Shown: piece by piece, positions 1 to 9,880 of the stretch
Position numbering within the stretch: the first letter of the stretch is position 1
Layout: each line of letters opens with the position of its first letter
Source of the DNA: an uncultured Pseudomonas sp.
GTDB lineage: Bacteria; Pseudomonadota; Gammaproteobacteria; Pseudomonadales; Pseudomonadaceae
NCBI RefSeq assembly: GCF_946886105.1
Contig: NZ_CAMPHV010000042.1
Coordinates: forward strand, 1 to 51,201
Reading direction: 5' to 3'
Length of the DNA stretch: 51,201 nt
Translations under genes and position numbers: made by a program
The notes under the pieces: model-generated
What the model was told of the DNA's origin: nothing
Databases searched by the model: none
The model's input: only the letters and a program-made list of their open reading frames with translations

Positions 1-109
1 GTCGGGGCTCGCGGGTTTGCCCTGTATAGGCCAATGCACCCGTTGGCCCGTGCATGAGTTGCGCGGACTTTGCCCGCTGCGCATGTAGGGTCGTGGTGCT
101 TGCAATCCC

Positions 110-177
110 GTAGCCCGGATGAAATCCGGGGCATTGGTGGCGGCCATAAGACCGCCCCCGGATTGCATCCGGGCTAC
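110..177. repeat. REP-like inverted pair, family A (copy A1)
   Basis: The left unit begins GTAGCCCGGAT and contains the imperfect hairpin CCCGGAT...ATCCGGG. The right unit is its inverted copy ending in CTAC. Similar pairs recur at 1845, 5605, 22000 and 24683, always outside genes. The rest of positions 1-369 shows no convincing gene. Confidence 0.8.
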
Positions 178-369
178 AAGATGCACGCAGCCAGCCCGAT
201 GGGTCGGGCTGCGCAGGTTGAGCGCAGCGATACCCATCACCTGCCTGCGGGCAAGCTGGCCCCGGCAAACACCGATCGGCGCACGAGATAACGACCAGAC
301 CTCCCTCACAAAATCTACCCGGCGTCCTCGCTATACTGCCCGCCCTTCCAAACCACCAAGGACGTCACC

Positions 370-1164
370 ATGACAAGGTTGTCTCTGCTATTCGCCGCAT
401 CGCTATTCACCCTCAACGCCAGCGCGCTGGAATTGGCCAAGTACCCGCAGGTGTTCGATGCCGGCAAAGGCATCAGCGTAACGCTCGCGCCCAGTGCCGA
501 TGGCAAGCAGGCGTTGCTGCAGGTGAGCGGTATCAATCACCCGCTCGATGAGGTGGTGCTGCTGACCACGGTGCACGAGCGCGGCAACGACGAACGCGAC
601 TACGGCACCACCCTCGACGGCAGCGCCTACAACATGCTGATCAAGCGCCAAGGCTGGGGCGGCGAGCAGTATCAGTTGTACCTGCCGGATACCGAAGGCT
701 TCCAGCTCGGCTTCGACGAGGAGCAGAGCAAAACCGCTAAACCCGCAGCGCTGCTAGCGCTGTATGAAAAGCAGAAGCAGGAAGGCGTGCAGGACAAGCT
801 CGCCGCGTTCGACCGCGAGCGCCAGGTGCAGGCCTTCGTCAGCGCCTTGCAGCAGATCGACAAGGAGGCTTCCAGCACCTGCGGCACACCGCTGGCGACC
901 AAGGTCGATTGGAGCGCGCTGGACGACGACATCCTCAAGCGCCTGAGCGTGCCGAGCTTCTGCGGCGAGGTGGTCAGCCAGGTCGCCACGCTGTGCGAGC
1001 GCGACGAGGCGTACAAGGCTCAGGCGAAAACTCTGAAAGGCGTGGAATGCGCATTCGGCTCGCGGATCAAGCTGCGGGAAAAGGATGCGACCCTGAGCTT
1101 CACCACCCATGAAGACGAGCCCAACCAGGGCGACTTTATCAACGCTTTTCTACGTAATCGATAG
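370..1164 (+). CDS. Hypothetical exported protein (264 aa)
   Basis: I do not recognise this family. The protein starts with a classic signal peptide (residues 1-19: Arg near the N terminus, a hydrophobic core and an Ala-Ser-Ala end), so it is probably periplasmic or secreted. The middle is rich in charged residues, with a Lys/Gln/Glu-rich helical stretch around 120-160. Four cysteines lie between about 170 and 225 and could form two disulfides. The start codon follows the sequence AAGGACGTCACC, which supplies a reasonable ribosome binding site. The gene stands alone, with REP-like repeats on both sides, so context says nothing about its job. Confidence 0.75.
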   Translation: MTRLSLLFAASLFTLNASALELAKYPQVFDAGKGISVTLAPSADGKQALLQVSGINHPLDEVVLLTTVHERGNDERDYGTTLDGSAYNMLIKRQGWGGEQYQLYLPDTEGFQLGFDEEQSKTAKPAALLALYEKQKQEGVQDKLAAFDRERQVQAFVSALQQIDKEASSTCGTPLATKVDWSALDDDILKRLSVPSFCGEVVSQVATLCERDEAYKAQAKTLKGVECAFGSRIKLREKDATLSFTTHEDEPNQGDFINAFLRNR

Positions 1165-1187
1165 GCGTAACCGCTAGACGCTCTTAC

Positions 1188-1219
1188 GTAGGGCGGACAT
1201 GCCGAAGGCTTGTCCGCCA
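1188..1219 (+). repeat. REP-like hairpin, family C (copy C1)
   Basis: A GTAG tetranucleotide is followed by GGCGGACA, an 11-nt spacer and TGTCCGCC, a perfect 8-bp stem. An inverted copy lies at 2023-2053, so the two enclose the 86-aa gene at 1396-1656. Confidence 0.7.
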
Positions 1220-1259
1220 GGTAGGTTGCCGACGCACGCCGCGAGAGCCCGGTTGAGCC

Positions 1260-1328
1260 GTAGGGTGGATGACGCGAAGCTCATCCACCATTGCTATTGG
1301 TGGATGGATAAAGCGTCATCCACCCTAC
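1260..1328. repeat. REP-like inverted pair, family B (copy B1)
   Basis: GTAGGGTGGATGACGC at the left end is mirrored by GCGTCATCCACCCTAC at the right end, each half carrying an internal GGTGGATG/CATCCACC hairpin. A single related unit is at 12973-13002. Confidence 0.75.
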
Positions 1329-1395
1329 AAGAGCATGCTTCCTAAGCCAGACTCGGGCCGGGCTACGTAGCTCAACGCCCTAGGCTAAAAGGCCG

Positions 1396-1656
1396 CTAAG
1401 CCGCCTTGGCGAACAACTCCCGGCCGTGGTCCAGATGCTGGTCGATCAGCCATTTGCCATGGGCGATCGAGGCGTGTTGGGCTTTTTCCAGGTCCGCTAG
1501 AAAGGCGTAATCCAGAGGCAGCGGCATGCGTCGACTGGTGCGTCCCTGAGGGTCGGTGATACGGCAACCGCCGGCCCAGGGCGTCGGGTTATCCGCGTAC
1601 TGTAAAACGTCGGCGGCGATGTGATGGCCACGATACGTGCATTGCAGAGTACTCAT
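1396..1656 (-). CDS. Hypothetical small cytoplasmic protein (86 aa)
   Basis: I do not recognise the family. There is no signal peptide or membrane segment. The first half contains CTYRGH and GGCRITDPQGR stretches that look like a small beta-rich domain, and the second half is predicted helical. A strong ribosome binding site (GGAGGT) lies 7 nt before the start, which supports the gene being real. It sits alone between a pair of inverted family C repeats and next to family A and B repeats, so its context is repeat-rich and uninformative. Confidence 0.65.
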   Translation of the reverse strand: MSTLQCTYRGHHIAADVLQYADNPTPWAGGCRITDPQGRTSRRMPLPLDYAFLADLEKAQHASIAHGKWLIDQHLDHGRELFAKAA

Positions 1657-1844
1657 GGGTTGACCTCCGGTAGCTGGGGCCTGCAGCGAGGCGGCATGGC
1701 CCGGTTATCCCCCATACGGCAAGGTGCATCGCACCTTGGGTCGTCTTGGAATGGTACACCCCGAGCGCCATTCGTGAAGTACCTGTGGTCCAGCGGTGGG
1801 GGTCACGCACTGCTGGGGCATCGCCATTGCGTTGGTAGCAGCCC

Positions 1845-1912
1845 GTAGCCCGGATGCAATCCGGGGAGATGTTGATGAGCGATGCTTTCCCCGGATTCCA
1901 TCCGGGCTGCTA
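1845..1912. repeat. REP-like inverted pair, family A (copy A2)
   Basis: GTAGCCCGGATGCAATCCGG at the left is mirrored by CCGGATTCCATCCGGGCT at the right. The right terminal CTAC has decayed to GCTA. Confidence 0.75.
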
Positions 1913-2022
1913 GGTGTCGTGGCCACAACCATGTGTCGGATCAATGCCCGGCTGCGTGGGAGGGGCTTTAGCCGCGATTGATCTTCGGAAAATCGTGCAA
2001 TTGCGCAACAGCGTGAATATTC

Positions 2023-2053
2023 GGCGGACAAGGCTTCGCCATGTCCGCCCTAC
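2023..2053 (-). repeat. REP-like hairpin, family C (copy C2)
   Basis: GGCGGACA and TGTCCGCC form an 8-bp stem followed by CTAC. It is the inverted partner of the unit at 1188. Confidence 0.7.
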
Positions 2054-2077
2054 AGCGCACGCCGCTCTGCTCTCGCG

Positions 2078-2122
2078 TTCGGTTTTCCGACTGCCATAGG
2101 CTCGCGGATTCGCTTTATCGAA
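2078..2122 (+). promoter_or_regulatory. Candidate AauR binding sites upstream of aatJ
   Basis: TTCGGTTTTCCGAC at 2078-2091 matches TTCGG-N4-CCGAA, the AauR box I recall from P. putida, at nine of ten fixed positions. A weaker copy, TTCGC-TTTA-TCGAA, starts exactly 31 bp later at 2109. Both lie about 90-130 bp before the sigma-54 promoter, where an NtrC-type activator would bind. The aauSR genes lie downstream of the transporter. Confidence 0.6.
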
Positions 2123-2209
2123 CGAAGCGACTGATCCCTCTCGTCCTTAAATTTTAATTTCTCTTTTATTTTCAATAAGTTGAATAGCTTAGCCGGCGAT
2201 CACAAAGGC

Positions 2210-2225
2210 TGGCACGCTCCCTGCT
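2210..2225 (+). promoter_or_regulatory. Sigma-54 (-24/-12) promoter of aatJQMP
   Basis: TGGCACG-CTCC-CTGCT has the invariant GG and GC separated by exactly 10 nt. It leaves a leader of roughly 85 nt before the aatJ start at 2321. It fits control by the NtrC-family regulator AauR encoded downstream. Confidence 0.75.
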
Positions 2226-2320
2226 CTATCTCCTTGCAGGAAGGCCGTGCGTCTTCCGCCGCCGATGGCTATGCATCGCCCCGGCCGGCCAGCCCCATAA
2301 CAACAATAGTGAGGATCAGC

Positions 2321-3235
2321 ATGACCAAGAGCACCCTTTCCCGCGCCGTCGGTATCGCCCTGGCCGCCACCCTGCTCAGCGCCCCGGTATTGGCCGAGGA
2401 GTTGACCGGCACCCTGAAGAAGATCAAGGAATCCGGCAGCATCACCCTGGGTCACCGCGACGCCTCCATCCCCTTCTCCTACTTCGGCAACGATCCGAGC
2501 CAACCCATCGGCTACTCCCACGATCTGCAATTGAAAGTGGTCGAGGCGATCAAGCAGAAGCTGGACATGCCGGAGCTGAAAGTCCGCTACAACCTGGTCA
2601 CCTCGCAAACCCGTATTCCGCTGGTGCAGAACGGCACTGTCGATCTGGAATGCGGCTCCACCACCAATAATATCGAGCGCCAACGCCAGGTCGATTTCTC
2701 GGTCGGCATCTTCGAGGTGGGCACCCGCCTGCTGGCGAAGAAGAGCACCGGCGTCAGCGACTTCGCCGACCTCAAGGGCAAGAACGTGGTGACCACCGCC
2801 GGCACCACCTCCGAGCGCCTGCTGAAGATCATGAACGCCGAGCAGAAGATGGGCATGAACATCATCTCGGCCAAGGATCATGGCGAGTCCTTCCTGATGC
2901 TCGAATCCGGCCGCGCGCTGGCATTCATGATGGACGACGCGCTGCTCTACGGCGAAATGGCCAAGGCCAAGAAGCCGGACGACTGGGCCGTGGTCGGCAC
3001 GCCGCAATCGTTCGAGATCTACGGCTGCATGATGCGCAAAGGCGACCCGGCGTTTAAGCAGGTGGTCGACAGCGCGATCAGCGCCACCTTCAACTCGGGC
3101 GAAATCACCGCGATCTACGACAAGTGGTTTATGCAGCCCATCGCACCGAAAAACCTCAACCTGAATTTCCCTATGAGCGATGAGCTGAAAAAACTCATCG
3201 CCGCGCCCACCGACAAGTCTGCCGAGCAGATCTGA
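2321..3235 (+). CDS. aatJ: Glutamate/aspartate ABC transporter, periplasmic binding protein
   Basis: Product: periplasmic solute-binding protein of the acidic amino acid ABC importer, SBP_bac_3 family (GltI/AatJ). The start at 2321 was chosen because it gives a normal 25-residue signal peptide ending Ala-Pro-Val-Leu-Ala before Glu-Glu-Leu-Thr, follows GAGGATC, and lies downstream of the sigma-54 promoter. An upstream in-frame start would overlap that promoter. The mature protein opens with the typical ligand-pocket phrase ITLGHRDASIPFSY, and two conserved cysteines (ECGS and YGCM) match the family disulfide. Length (304 aa) is usual. The permease and ATPase genes follow, after a 210-nt gap with two hairpins. 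Confidence 0.93.
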   Translation: MTKSTLSRAVGIALAATLLSAPVLAEELTGTLKKIKESGSITLGHRDASIPFSYFGNDPSQPIGYSHDLQLKVVEAIKQKLDMPELKVRYNLVTSQTRIPLVQNGTVDLECGSTTNNIERQRQVDFSVGIFEVGTRLLAKKSTGVSDFADLKGKNVVTTAGTTSERLLKIMNAEQKMGMNIISAKDHGESFLMLESGRALAFMMDDALLYGEMAKAKKPDDWAVVGTPQSFEIYGCMMRKGDPAFKQVVDSAISATFNSGEITAIYDKWFMQPIAPKNLNLNFPMSDELKKLIAAPTDKSAEQI

Positions 3236-3242
3236 CCCGGTG

Positions 3243-3378
3243 ACACCGCGCGCTCACAAGGGGCGCGGTGTGGGAACCAGGGAGCGACCCGGACAGGGTG
3301 AACCGCTGCATTGTTCACCCGCCCGACCTCCCGCTTTCACCCGATAGGACTAGGGGGCACCGCTGCCACAAGCAGCGG
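3243..3378 (+). promoter_or_regulatory. Two intercistronic hairpins between aatJ and aatQ
   Basis: ACACCGCGC (3243-3251) pairs with GCGCGGTGT (3263-3271), and CCGCTGC (3360-3366) pairs with GCAGCGG (3372-3378). Neither has a T-tract, so they are better read as mRNA-stabilising or partial attenuation structures. Binding-protein genes often need higher expression than their permeases. Confidence 0.5.
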
Positions 3379-3445
3379 GGTAGGTCGGCGCCTGCCCCCT
3401 TATCCGCCTAAACGTCGTATCGGCTCTACCCGAGGGTTAACCCAA

Positions 3446-4192
3446 ATGAACTACAACTGGGACTGGGGCATCTTTTTCAAGCCCACCGGCATCGGCAGCG
3501 AGATCTATCTGGACTGGTTTTTCACCGGCCTGGGCTGGACCATCGCCATCGCCCTGGTCGGCTGGATAGTCGCATTGCTGCTCGGCTCGTTGCTCGGCGT
3601 GATGCGCACGGTGCCAAACCGCTGGATCTCCGGCATCGCCACCACTTATGTGGAAATCTTCCGCAACGTACCGCTGCTGGTGCAGCTGTTCCTCTGGTAC
3701 TTTCTGGTGCCGGACCTGCTGCCCGAACCGCTGGAAATGTGGTTCAAGCAGGACCTGTCGCCGGCGACTTCGGCCTATCTATCGGTTGTGGTTTGTCTTG
3801 GCCTGTTCACCGCCGCGCGGGTCTGCGAGCAGGTGCGCACCGGCATTCAGGCGCTGCCCAAGGGGCAGACCGCGGCCGCCTACGCCATGGGCTTCCGCCT
3901 GCCGCAGATCTACAGCAACGTGCTGCTGCCCCAGGCTTACCGCATCATCATCCCGCCGCTGACCAGCGAGTTTCTGAACATCTTCAAGAACTCCTCGGTG
4001 GCGTCCTTGATCGGCCTGATGGAGCTGCTCGCGCAAACCAAGCAGACCGCCGAATTCAGCGCCAACCTGTTCGAAGCCTTCACCCTGGCGACGCTGATCT
4101 ATTTCACCTTGAACATGGGCCTGATGCTGCTGATGCGCACGGTCGAGAAGCGCGTCGCGGTGCCTGGGCTGATTGCCGTGGGGGGTAAATAA
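3446..4192 (+). CDS. aatQ: Glutamate/aspartate ABC transporter permease
   Basis: Inner-membrane permease of the HisMQ/GltJ type. The start at 3446 (Met-Asn-Tyr-Asn-Trp-Asp-Trp) matches the usual N terminus of GltJ proteins and gives 248 aa. The upstream in-frame extension is repeat-like and rich in Arg/Pro. Several hydrophobic segments surround the cytoplasmic EAA loop (RTGIQALPKGQTAAAYAMGF), which contacts the ATPase. The stop codon overlaps the start of aatM by one base, so translation is probably coupled. Confidence 0.93.
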   Translation: MNYNWDWGIFFKPTGIGSEIYLDWFFTGLGWTIAIALVGWIVALLLGSLLGVMRTVPNRWISGIATTYVEIFRNVPLLVQLFLWYFLVPDLLPEPLEMWFKQDLSPATSAYLSVVVCLGLFTAARVCEQVRTGIQALPKGQTAAAYAMGFRLPQIYSNVLLPQAYRIIIPPLTSEFLNIFKNSSVASLIGLMELLAQTKQTAEFSANLFEAFTLATLIYFTLNMGLMLLMRTVEKRVAVPGLIAVGGK

Positions 4193-4857
4193 TGGACTTC
4201 AGTGCGATCCTGCCGGCGCTGCCCGGTCTCTGGGAAGGCATGGCGATGACCCTGCAGTTGATGGCCCTGGGCGTGCTCGGCGGCGTGGTGCTCGGCACCC
4301 TGCTGGCGCTGATGCGTTTGTCCCACAACCCGCTGCTGGCCAAAGCCGCCGCCACCTATGTCAACTACTTCCGCTCGATCCCGTTGCTGCTGGTGATCAC
4401 CTGGTTCTACTTCGCCGTGCCGTTCATGCTGCGTTGGATCACCGGCGAGGACACACCGGTCGGCGCGTTCAGCTCCTGCCTGGTGGCGTTCATCATGTTC
4501 GAGGCGGCGTACTTCTGCGAGATCGTCCGCGCCGGCATCCAGGCCATCCCCCGCGGCCAGATGGGCGCGGCGCAGGCACTGGGGATGAGTTACCCGCAGA
4601 CCATGCGCCTGATCATCCTGCCCCAGGCGTTCCGCAAGATGACCCCGCTGCTGTTGCAGCAAAGCATCATCCTGTTCCAGGACACCTCGCTGGTTTACAC
4701 CGTGGGGCTGATGGACTTCCTCAACGCCTCGCGCTCGCGCGGCGACATCATCGGTCAGGCCCATGAGTTTCTGATCTTCGCCGGCCTGGTCTATTTCACA
4801 ATCAGCTTCGCCGCCTCGCTGCTGGTCAAGCATCTGCAAAGAAGGTTAGCCGTATGA
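4192..4857 (+). CDS. aatM: Glutamate/aspartate ABC transporter permease
   Basis: Second inner-membrane permease of the importer, HisMQ/GltK type, 221 aa. It has about five hydrophobic segments and the EAA loop ([20 protein letters not shown]). It overlaps aatQ by one base upstream and aatP by four bases (ATGA) downstream. The tight packing indicates a single operon and a heterodimeric AatQ-AatM channel. Confidence 0.93.
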   Translation: MDFSAILPALPGLWEGMAMTLQLMALGVLGGVVLGTLLALMRLSHNPLLAKAAATYVNYFRSIPLLLVITWFYFAVPFMLRWITGEDTPVGAFSSCLVAFIMFEAAYFCEIVRAGIQAIPRGQMGAAQALGMSYPQTMRLIILPQAFRKMTPLLLQQSIILFQDTSLVYTVGLMDFLNASRSRGDIIGQAHEFLIFAGLVYFTISFAASLLVKHLQRRLAV

Positions 4858-5588
4858 TCTCGATCAATAACGTCAACAAGTGGTACGGGGACTTCCAGGT
4901 GCTGACCGGTTGCAGCACCGAGGTGAAGAAAGGCGAAGTGGTAGTGGTGTGCGGGCCGTCCGGCTCGGGCAAGTCGACCCTGATCAAGTGCGTCAATGCC
5001 CTGGAACCGTTCCAGAAGGGCGACATCGTGGTCGACGGCACCTCCATTGCCGACAAAGCCACCAACCTGCCCAAGCTGCGTTCGCGGGTCGGCATGGTGT
5101 TCCAGCATTTCGAGTTGTTCCCGCACCTGAGCATCGCCGAGAACCTGAGCATCGCCCAGATCAAGGTGCTCGGCCGCAGCAAGGCCGAAGCCAACGCCAA
5201 GGGCCTCAAGCTGCTCGAACGGGTCGGCCTCGCCGCACACGCGCACAAACACCCCGGCCAGCTGTCCGGCGGCCAGCAACAACGGGTGGCGATTGCCCGC
5301 GCCCTGGCCATGGACCCGGTGGTCATGCTGTTCGACGAACCGACCTCGGCGCTCGACCCGGAAATGGTCAACGAAGTGCTCGATGTGATGGTGCAGCTGG
5401 CCAACGAGGGCATGACCATGATGTGCGTGACCCACGAAATGGGCTTTGCGCGCAAGGTCGCCGACCGGGTGATCTTTATGGACGCCGGCCAGATCGTCGA
5501 AGACTGCCCCAAGGAAGAATTCTTCGGCGACGTCTCGGCGCGCTCGGACCGCGCGCAGCAGTTCCTGGCGAAAATCCTTCAGCACTGA
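4854..5588 (+). CDS. aatP: Glutamate/aspartate ABC transporter ATP-binding protein
   Basis: Cytoplasmic ATPase (GltL/AatP) that energises acidic amino acid import. Walker A (GPSGSGKST) is at residues 34-42, the Q-loop at FQHFELFPH, the ABC signature is [15 protein letters not shown], Walker B is [11 protein letters not shown], and the switch histidine is in VTHEMGFA. Length (244 aa) is normal. It ends the operon and is followed at once by a family A REP pair. Confidence 0.95.
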   Translation: MISINNVNKWYGDFQVLTGCSTEVKKGEVVVVCGPSGSGKSTLIKCVNALEPFQKGDIVVDGTSIADKATNLPKLRSRVGMVFQHFELFPHLSIAENLSIAQIKVLGRSKAEANAKGLKLLERVGLAAHAHKHPGQLSGGQQQRVAIARALAMDPVVMLFDEPTSALDPEMVNEVLDVMVQLANEGMTMMCVTHEMGFARKVADRVIFMDAGQIVEDCPKEEFFGDVSARSDRAQQFLAKILQH

Positions 5589-5604
5589 ATGACACCTTGC
5601 TCTG

Positions 5605-5664
5605 GTAGCCCGGATGCAATCCGGGGATGACGCTGCATATCTCCCCGGATTGCATCCGGGCTAC
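5605..5664. repeat. REP-like inverted pair, family A (copy A3)
   Basis: GTAGCCCGGATGCAATCCGG is mirrored by CCGGATTGCATCCGGGCTAC. This is the most regular copy of the family in the window. It lies between aatP and aauS, where it may act as a transcript end. Confidence 0.85.
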
Positions 5665-5777
5665 GCATCGAACGCTGATTTTGTGGGAGGCGCTTCAGCG
5701 GCGATTGCCCGGCCTGAGCCGCAACAGCAGCACGGCTAAAGCGGTACGCCGCACCTACCCAGCAAGGAACGACTGTG

Positions 5778-7686
5778 ATGCAATGCCACATCGCCAGCCT
5801 TCGCGCCTTGCCGCCAGCCCTGAACGTGAAACCGCGCATCGCCCAACGTCTGCTATTGACCCTGCTGATGCTCCTGCTGGTGCTCAGTTGCGGCTACGCG
5901 GGCTATCACATCAGCCAAGGCATCGGCATCCGCGCCCTGGCCGAGAGCGGCGAACGCCAGCTCGAACTCAACGCCCGCGCGGTCGAGAGCGAAATCACCA
6001 AATACACCTACCTGCCCAGCCTGCTGGAGCTCGATTACAGCGTCGGGCGTTTGCTGAAAACACCGACCGTCTACCGCCGCAATCAGGTCAACGAGTTCCT
6101 CGAAGGCCTCAACCAGCGCGCCGGCAGCCTAGCCATCTATGTGCTGGACACCAGCGGACGGGTGCTCGCCACCAGCAACTGGCGCGAACCGAACAGCTTT
6201 CTCGGCGAGGACCTATCGTTTCGCGCCTATTTCCAGGATGCCTTGCAAGGCAAACCCGGACGCTTCTACGGCATCGGCAGCACCACCGGCGAACCCGGCT
6301 ATTACCTGGCCCACGGCCTCAAGGACGGCCTGCGGCTGATCGGCGTGGCGGTGGTCAAAGTGCGCCTCGACGCGCTGGAGCAACGCTGGCAACGCGCGCA
6401 GTTGCAAGCCTATGTCAGCGACGAGAACGGCATCATCATTCTTTCCAGCAACCCGACGCGACGGCTCAAGGCCATCCACCGGCTGGGGCCGCACACCCGC
6501 GAGCGCCTGGCGCGCAGCCTGCAATACCACTGGCATGCCCTGGAAGAGTTGCAACCGCTGGCGCGCCAATCCCTGGGCAATGGCCTCGAACAAGTCACCT
6601 TCGCCGATGACGAAGACAGCGCCACGCCGCCCCGACCGATCGACTACCTGGCACAATCGCGACCGCTGGACGACACGCCCTGGCGCCTGACCCTGCTCAC
6701 CTCGCTCGAAGATCAGCATCGTGCGGCCATGAGCCATGCCATATTGGCGTCCGTGGTTTGCGCCTTGCTGGCGTTTTTGCTGATCGCCTGGAATGAGCGG
6801 CGCAAGGTGATCGCCACCCGCCTCGCCGCCCGCGAAGCACTCGAACGGGCGAACAACGAGCTGGAACGCAAGATCGCCGAACGCACCGTCGATTTGCAGG
6901 CCAGCAACCAGCGCCTGAAGGCCGAAATCAGCGAACGCCAGCAGGCCGAAACCACCCTGCGCCAGGCCCAGGACGAACTGGTGCAGGCTGGCAAGCTGGC
7001 GGTGATCGGGCAGATGTCGACCAATATCGCCCACGAACTCAACCAACCCCTGGCGGCGCTTCGCACCCTGTCCGGCAATACCGTGCGCTTCCTGCAACGC
7101 GGCGCGCTGGACACCGCCAGCGCCAACCTGCAGACGATCAACGAGCTGGTCGATCGCATGGGCAAGATCACCGGCAGCCTGCGCGCCTTCGCCCGCCGCG
7201 AAGGCGACCGTGGCGAAGCCAATCTGCGCCAGGCGGTGGACGCCGCCCTGCTGTTGCTGCAACCGCGCCTGGAGCAGGACGCCCCGCAAATTCACCGCGA
7301 CTACCTGAACGGCCAAGACGAGATCCGCCTGGCCATCGACCAGACCCGCCTGGAGCAGATTCTGGTCAACCTGATCGCCAACGCCCTGGACGCGATGAGC
7401 GAGCAGGAAGATCGCCAGCTCTGGCTCAGCGGCCAGGACGAGGGCGAGCGCTACCTGTTCAGCGTGCGCGACAACGGCCCGGGCATCGCGCCGGATGCGC
7501 GCAGCCATCTGTTCGAACCCTTTTTCACCACCAAACCCGGCGAAAAAGGCCTGGGTCTGGGCCTGACGCTGTCCGCCAGCCTGGCGGCCGCCGCCTCGGG
7601 CAGCCTTACCGTGCAACACCCGGCCAGCGGCGGCAGCGCCTTCGAACTGCGCCTGCCCAAGCCCGCCCCCAGCCGCGAGAACAACG

Positions 7687-7703
<17 letters not shown>
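5778..7703 (+). CDS. aauS: Sensor histidine kinase for acidic amino acids
   Basis: DctB-type membrane sensor kinase. It has a membrane segment near residues 25-45, a periplasmic double-Cache-like region of about 270 residues, a second membrane segment around 315-335 and a coiled coil. The HisKA domain carries the phosphorylated His in NIAHELNQPL, and the ATPase domain has NLIANALDAM, DNGPGI and GLGLGLTLS. ATG at 5778 is preferred over GTG at 5775 because AAGGA at 5764 is then nine bases away; a GTG further in at 5826 is also possible. The gene overlaps aauR. Together with AauR it is known in pseudomonads to sense glutamate/aspartate and switch on aat genes. Confidence 0.9.
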
Positions 7704-9009
<1,306 letters not shown>

Positions 9010-9050
9010 GCTGGCGGCCGGCGAGTGCCGCACAGGGATCGCGACCTCTC

Positions 9051-9214
9051 GTAGGGTGGGTTAGGCGCACGCAGCCACTCGCGATGACTCCACAAGACCC
9101 GTTGCGCCGTAACCCACCATCGGCGCAACGCTGAATATCGCTTGGTGGGTTACGCGGCGCACCACCCCTGCGGCGTCTGATCGTTATGCGCTCAACGCCG
9201 CTAACCCACCCTAC
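9051..9214. repeat. Complex REP-like cluster, family D
   Basis: The outer ends are GTAGGGTGGGTTAG and CTAACCCACCCTAC. Inner units CGTAACCCACC and GGTGGGTTACG form a second inverted pair, so four related hairpin arms are nested here. It is the left boundary of the AT-rich island. Confidence 0.75.
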
Positions 9215-9407
9215 GGGTAGCCGGCATTTCACGCTGAGGTGATTATTCGCTTTTTTGCGGCGCTGGCCGCCGAGAGAGACGCTGCTTGCTGAACCGGATG
9301 ATCGACGACTATTGTTCAAACTAGACTGATGGCTATATGCCGCAGCCTTATGCCCAGCAATAGGCGGGGTAAAGTGATTGCGGAAATTTCAGGGAGGGAA
9401 TAGGCAG

Positions 9408-9506
9408 ATGATTTTCCGAAAAACATGGCTTGCCATGGCTGTGCTTATACGGAATTCTTCGATATTCGTTATGGCGCGATTTCGTCTAATCACTGTTAGC
9501 TTATAA
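9408..9506 (+). CDS. Possible tiny ORF (32 aa), doubtful
   Basis: An ATG at 9408 is preceded by AGGGAGGG at a plausible distance and opens a 32-residue frame with a hydrophobic start (MIFRKTWLAMAVLI). It could be a short membrane peptide, a leader or the remnant of a gene. The surrounding 9215-9521 stretch becomes progressively AT-rich and shows nothing else. Confidence 0.2.
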   Translation: MIFRKTWLAMAVLIRNSSIFVMARFRLITVSL

Positions 9507-9521
9507 AATAAAGGTGCATTC

Positions 9522-9851
9522 ATGTTTGAGAACTCTGAAATCAAGAGCATCACACCAAACACCGAAGGACGTGCTTTTCTAAAGATATGGAATAGAATAG
9601 TAAATCTTTCTCACATGACGGAAATAGCCATCAACTCCGACCCACAAGACAGAAGTATCACAATAAAACTTATTAATGGTTCCGAGATTACCCAGAAGTT
9701 TGATAGCCAAACATACTTATCCCACTCCTACAGCACATTACTTCACTGCATACAGCACAATCTTTTTGACATAGAGTTCACTGAAGAACATCATATAAAG
9801 TGGGCTCAATATAATGCGGATGAGTCTAATCGCAAGAGGTACAATAACTAA
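9522..9851 (+). CDS. Hypothetical protein of an AT-rich island (109 aa)
   Basis: I do not recognise this protein. It is soluble, without signal peptide or membrane segment, rich in Asn, Ser and Ile, and alternates short beta-like segments (TEIAINSD, SITIKLING) with a helical C terminus ending in charged residues. The start at 9522 follows AAAGGTGCATTC. Base composition and codon use (AAT, ATA, TTT, AGA-type codons) differ sharply from the GC-rich neighbours. The next gene starts 29 bases later in the same direction, so the two probably form one acquired unit. Confidence 0.65.
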   Translation: MFENSEIKSITPNTEGRAFLKIWNRIVNLSHMTEIAINSDPQDRSITIKLINGSEITQKFDSQTYLSHSYSTLLHCIQHNLFDIEFTEEHHIKWAQYNADESNRKRYNN

Positions 9852-9880
9852 CCACCAGCTCAAGTCACACAGGAGGTTCA

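Noticed and set aside
70..373. Two short frames at the left edge
   Set aside because: Both read through a REP-like pair, overlap one another and have no good ribosome binding site or family likeness.
2180..2320. Upstream in-frame extension of aatJ
   Set aside because: It would start before the sigma-54 promoter at 2210 and put 47 residues before an ideal signal peptide.
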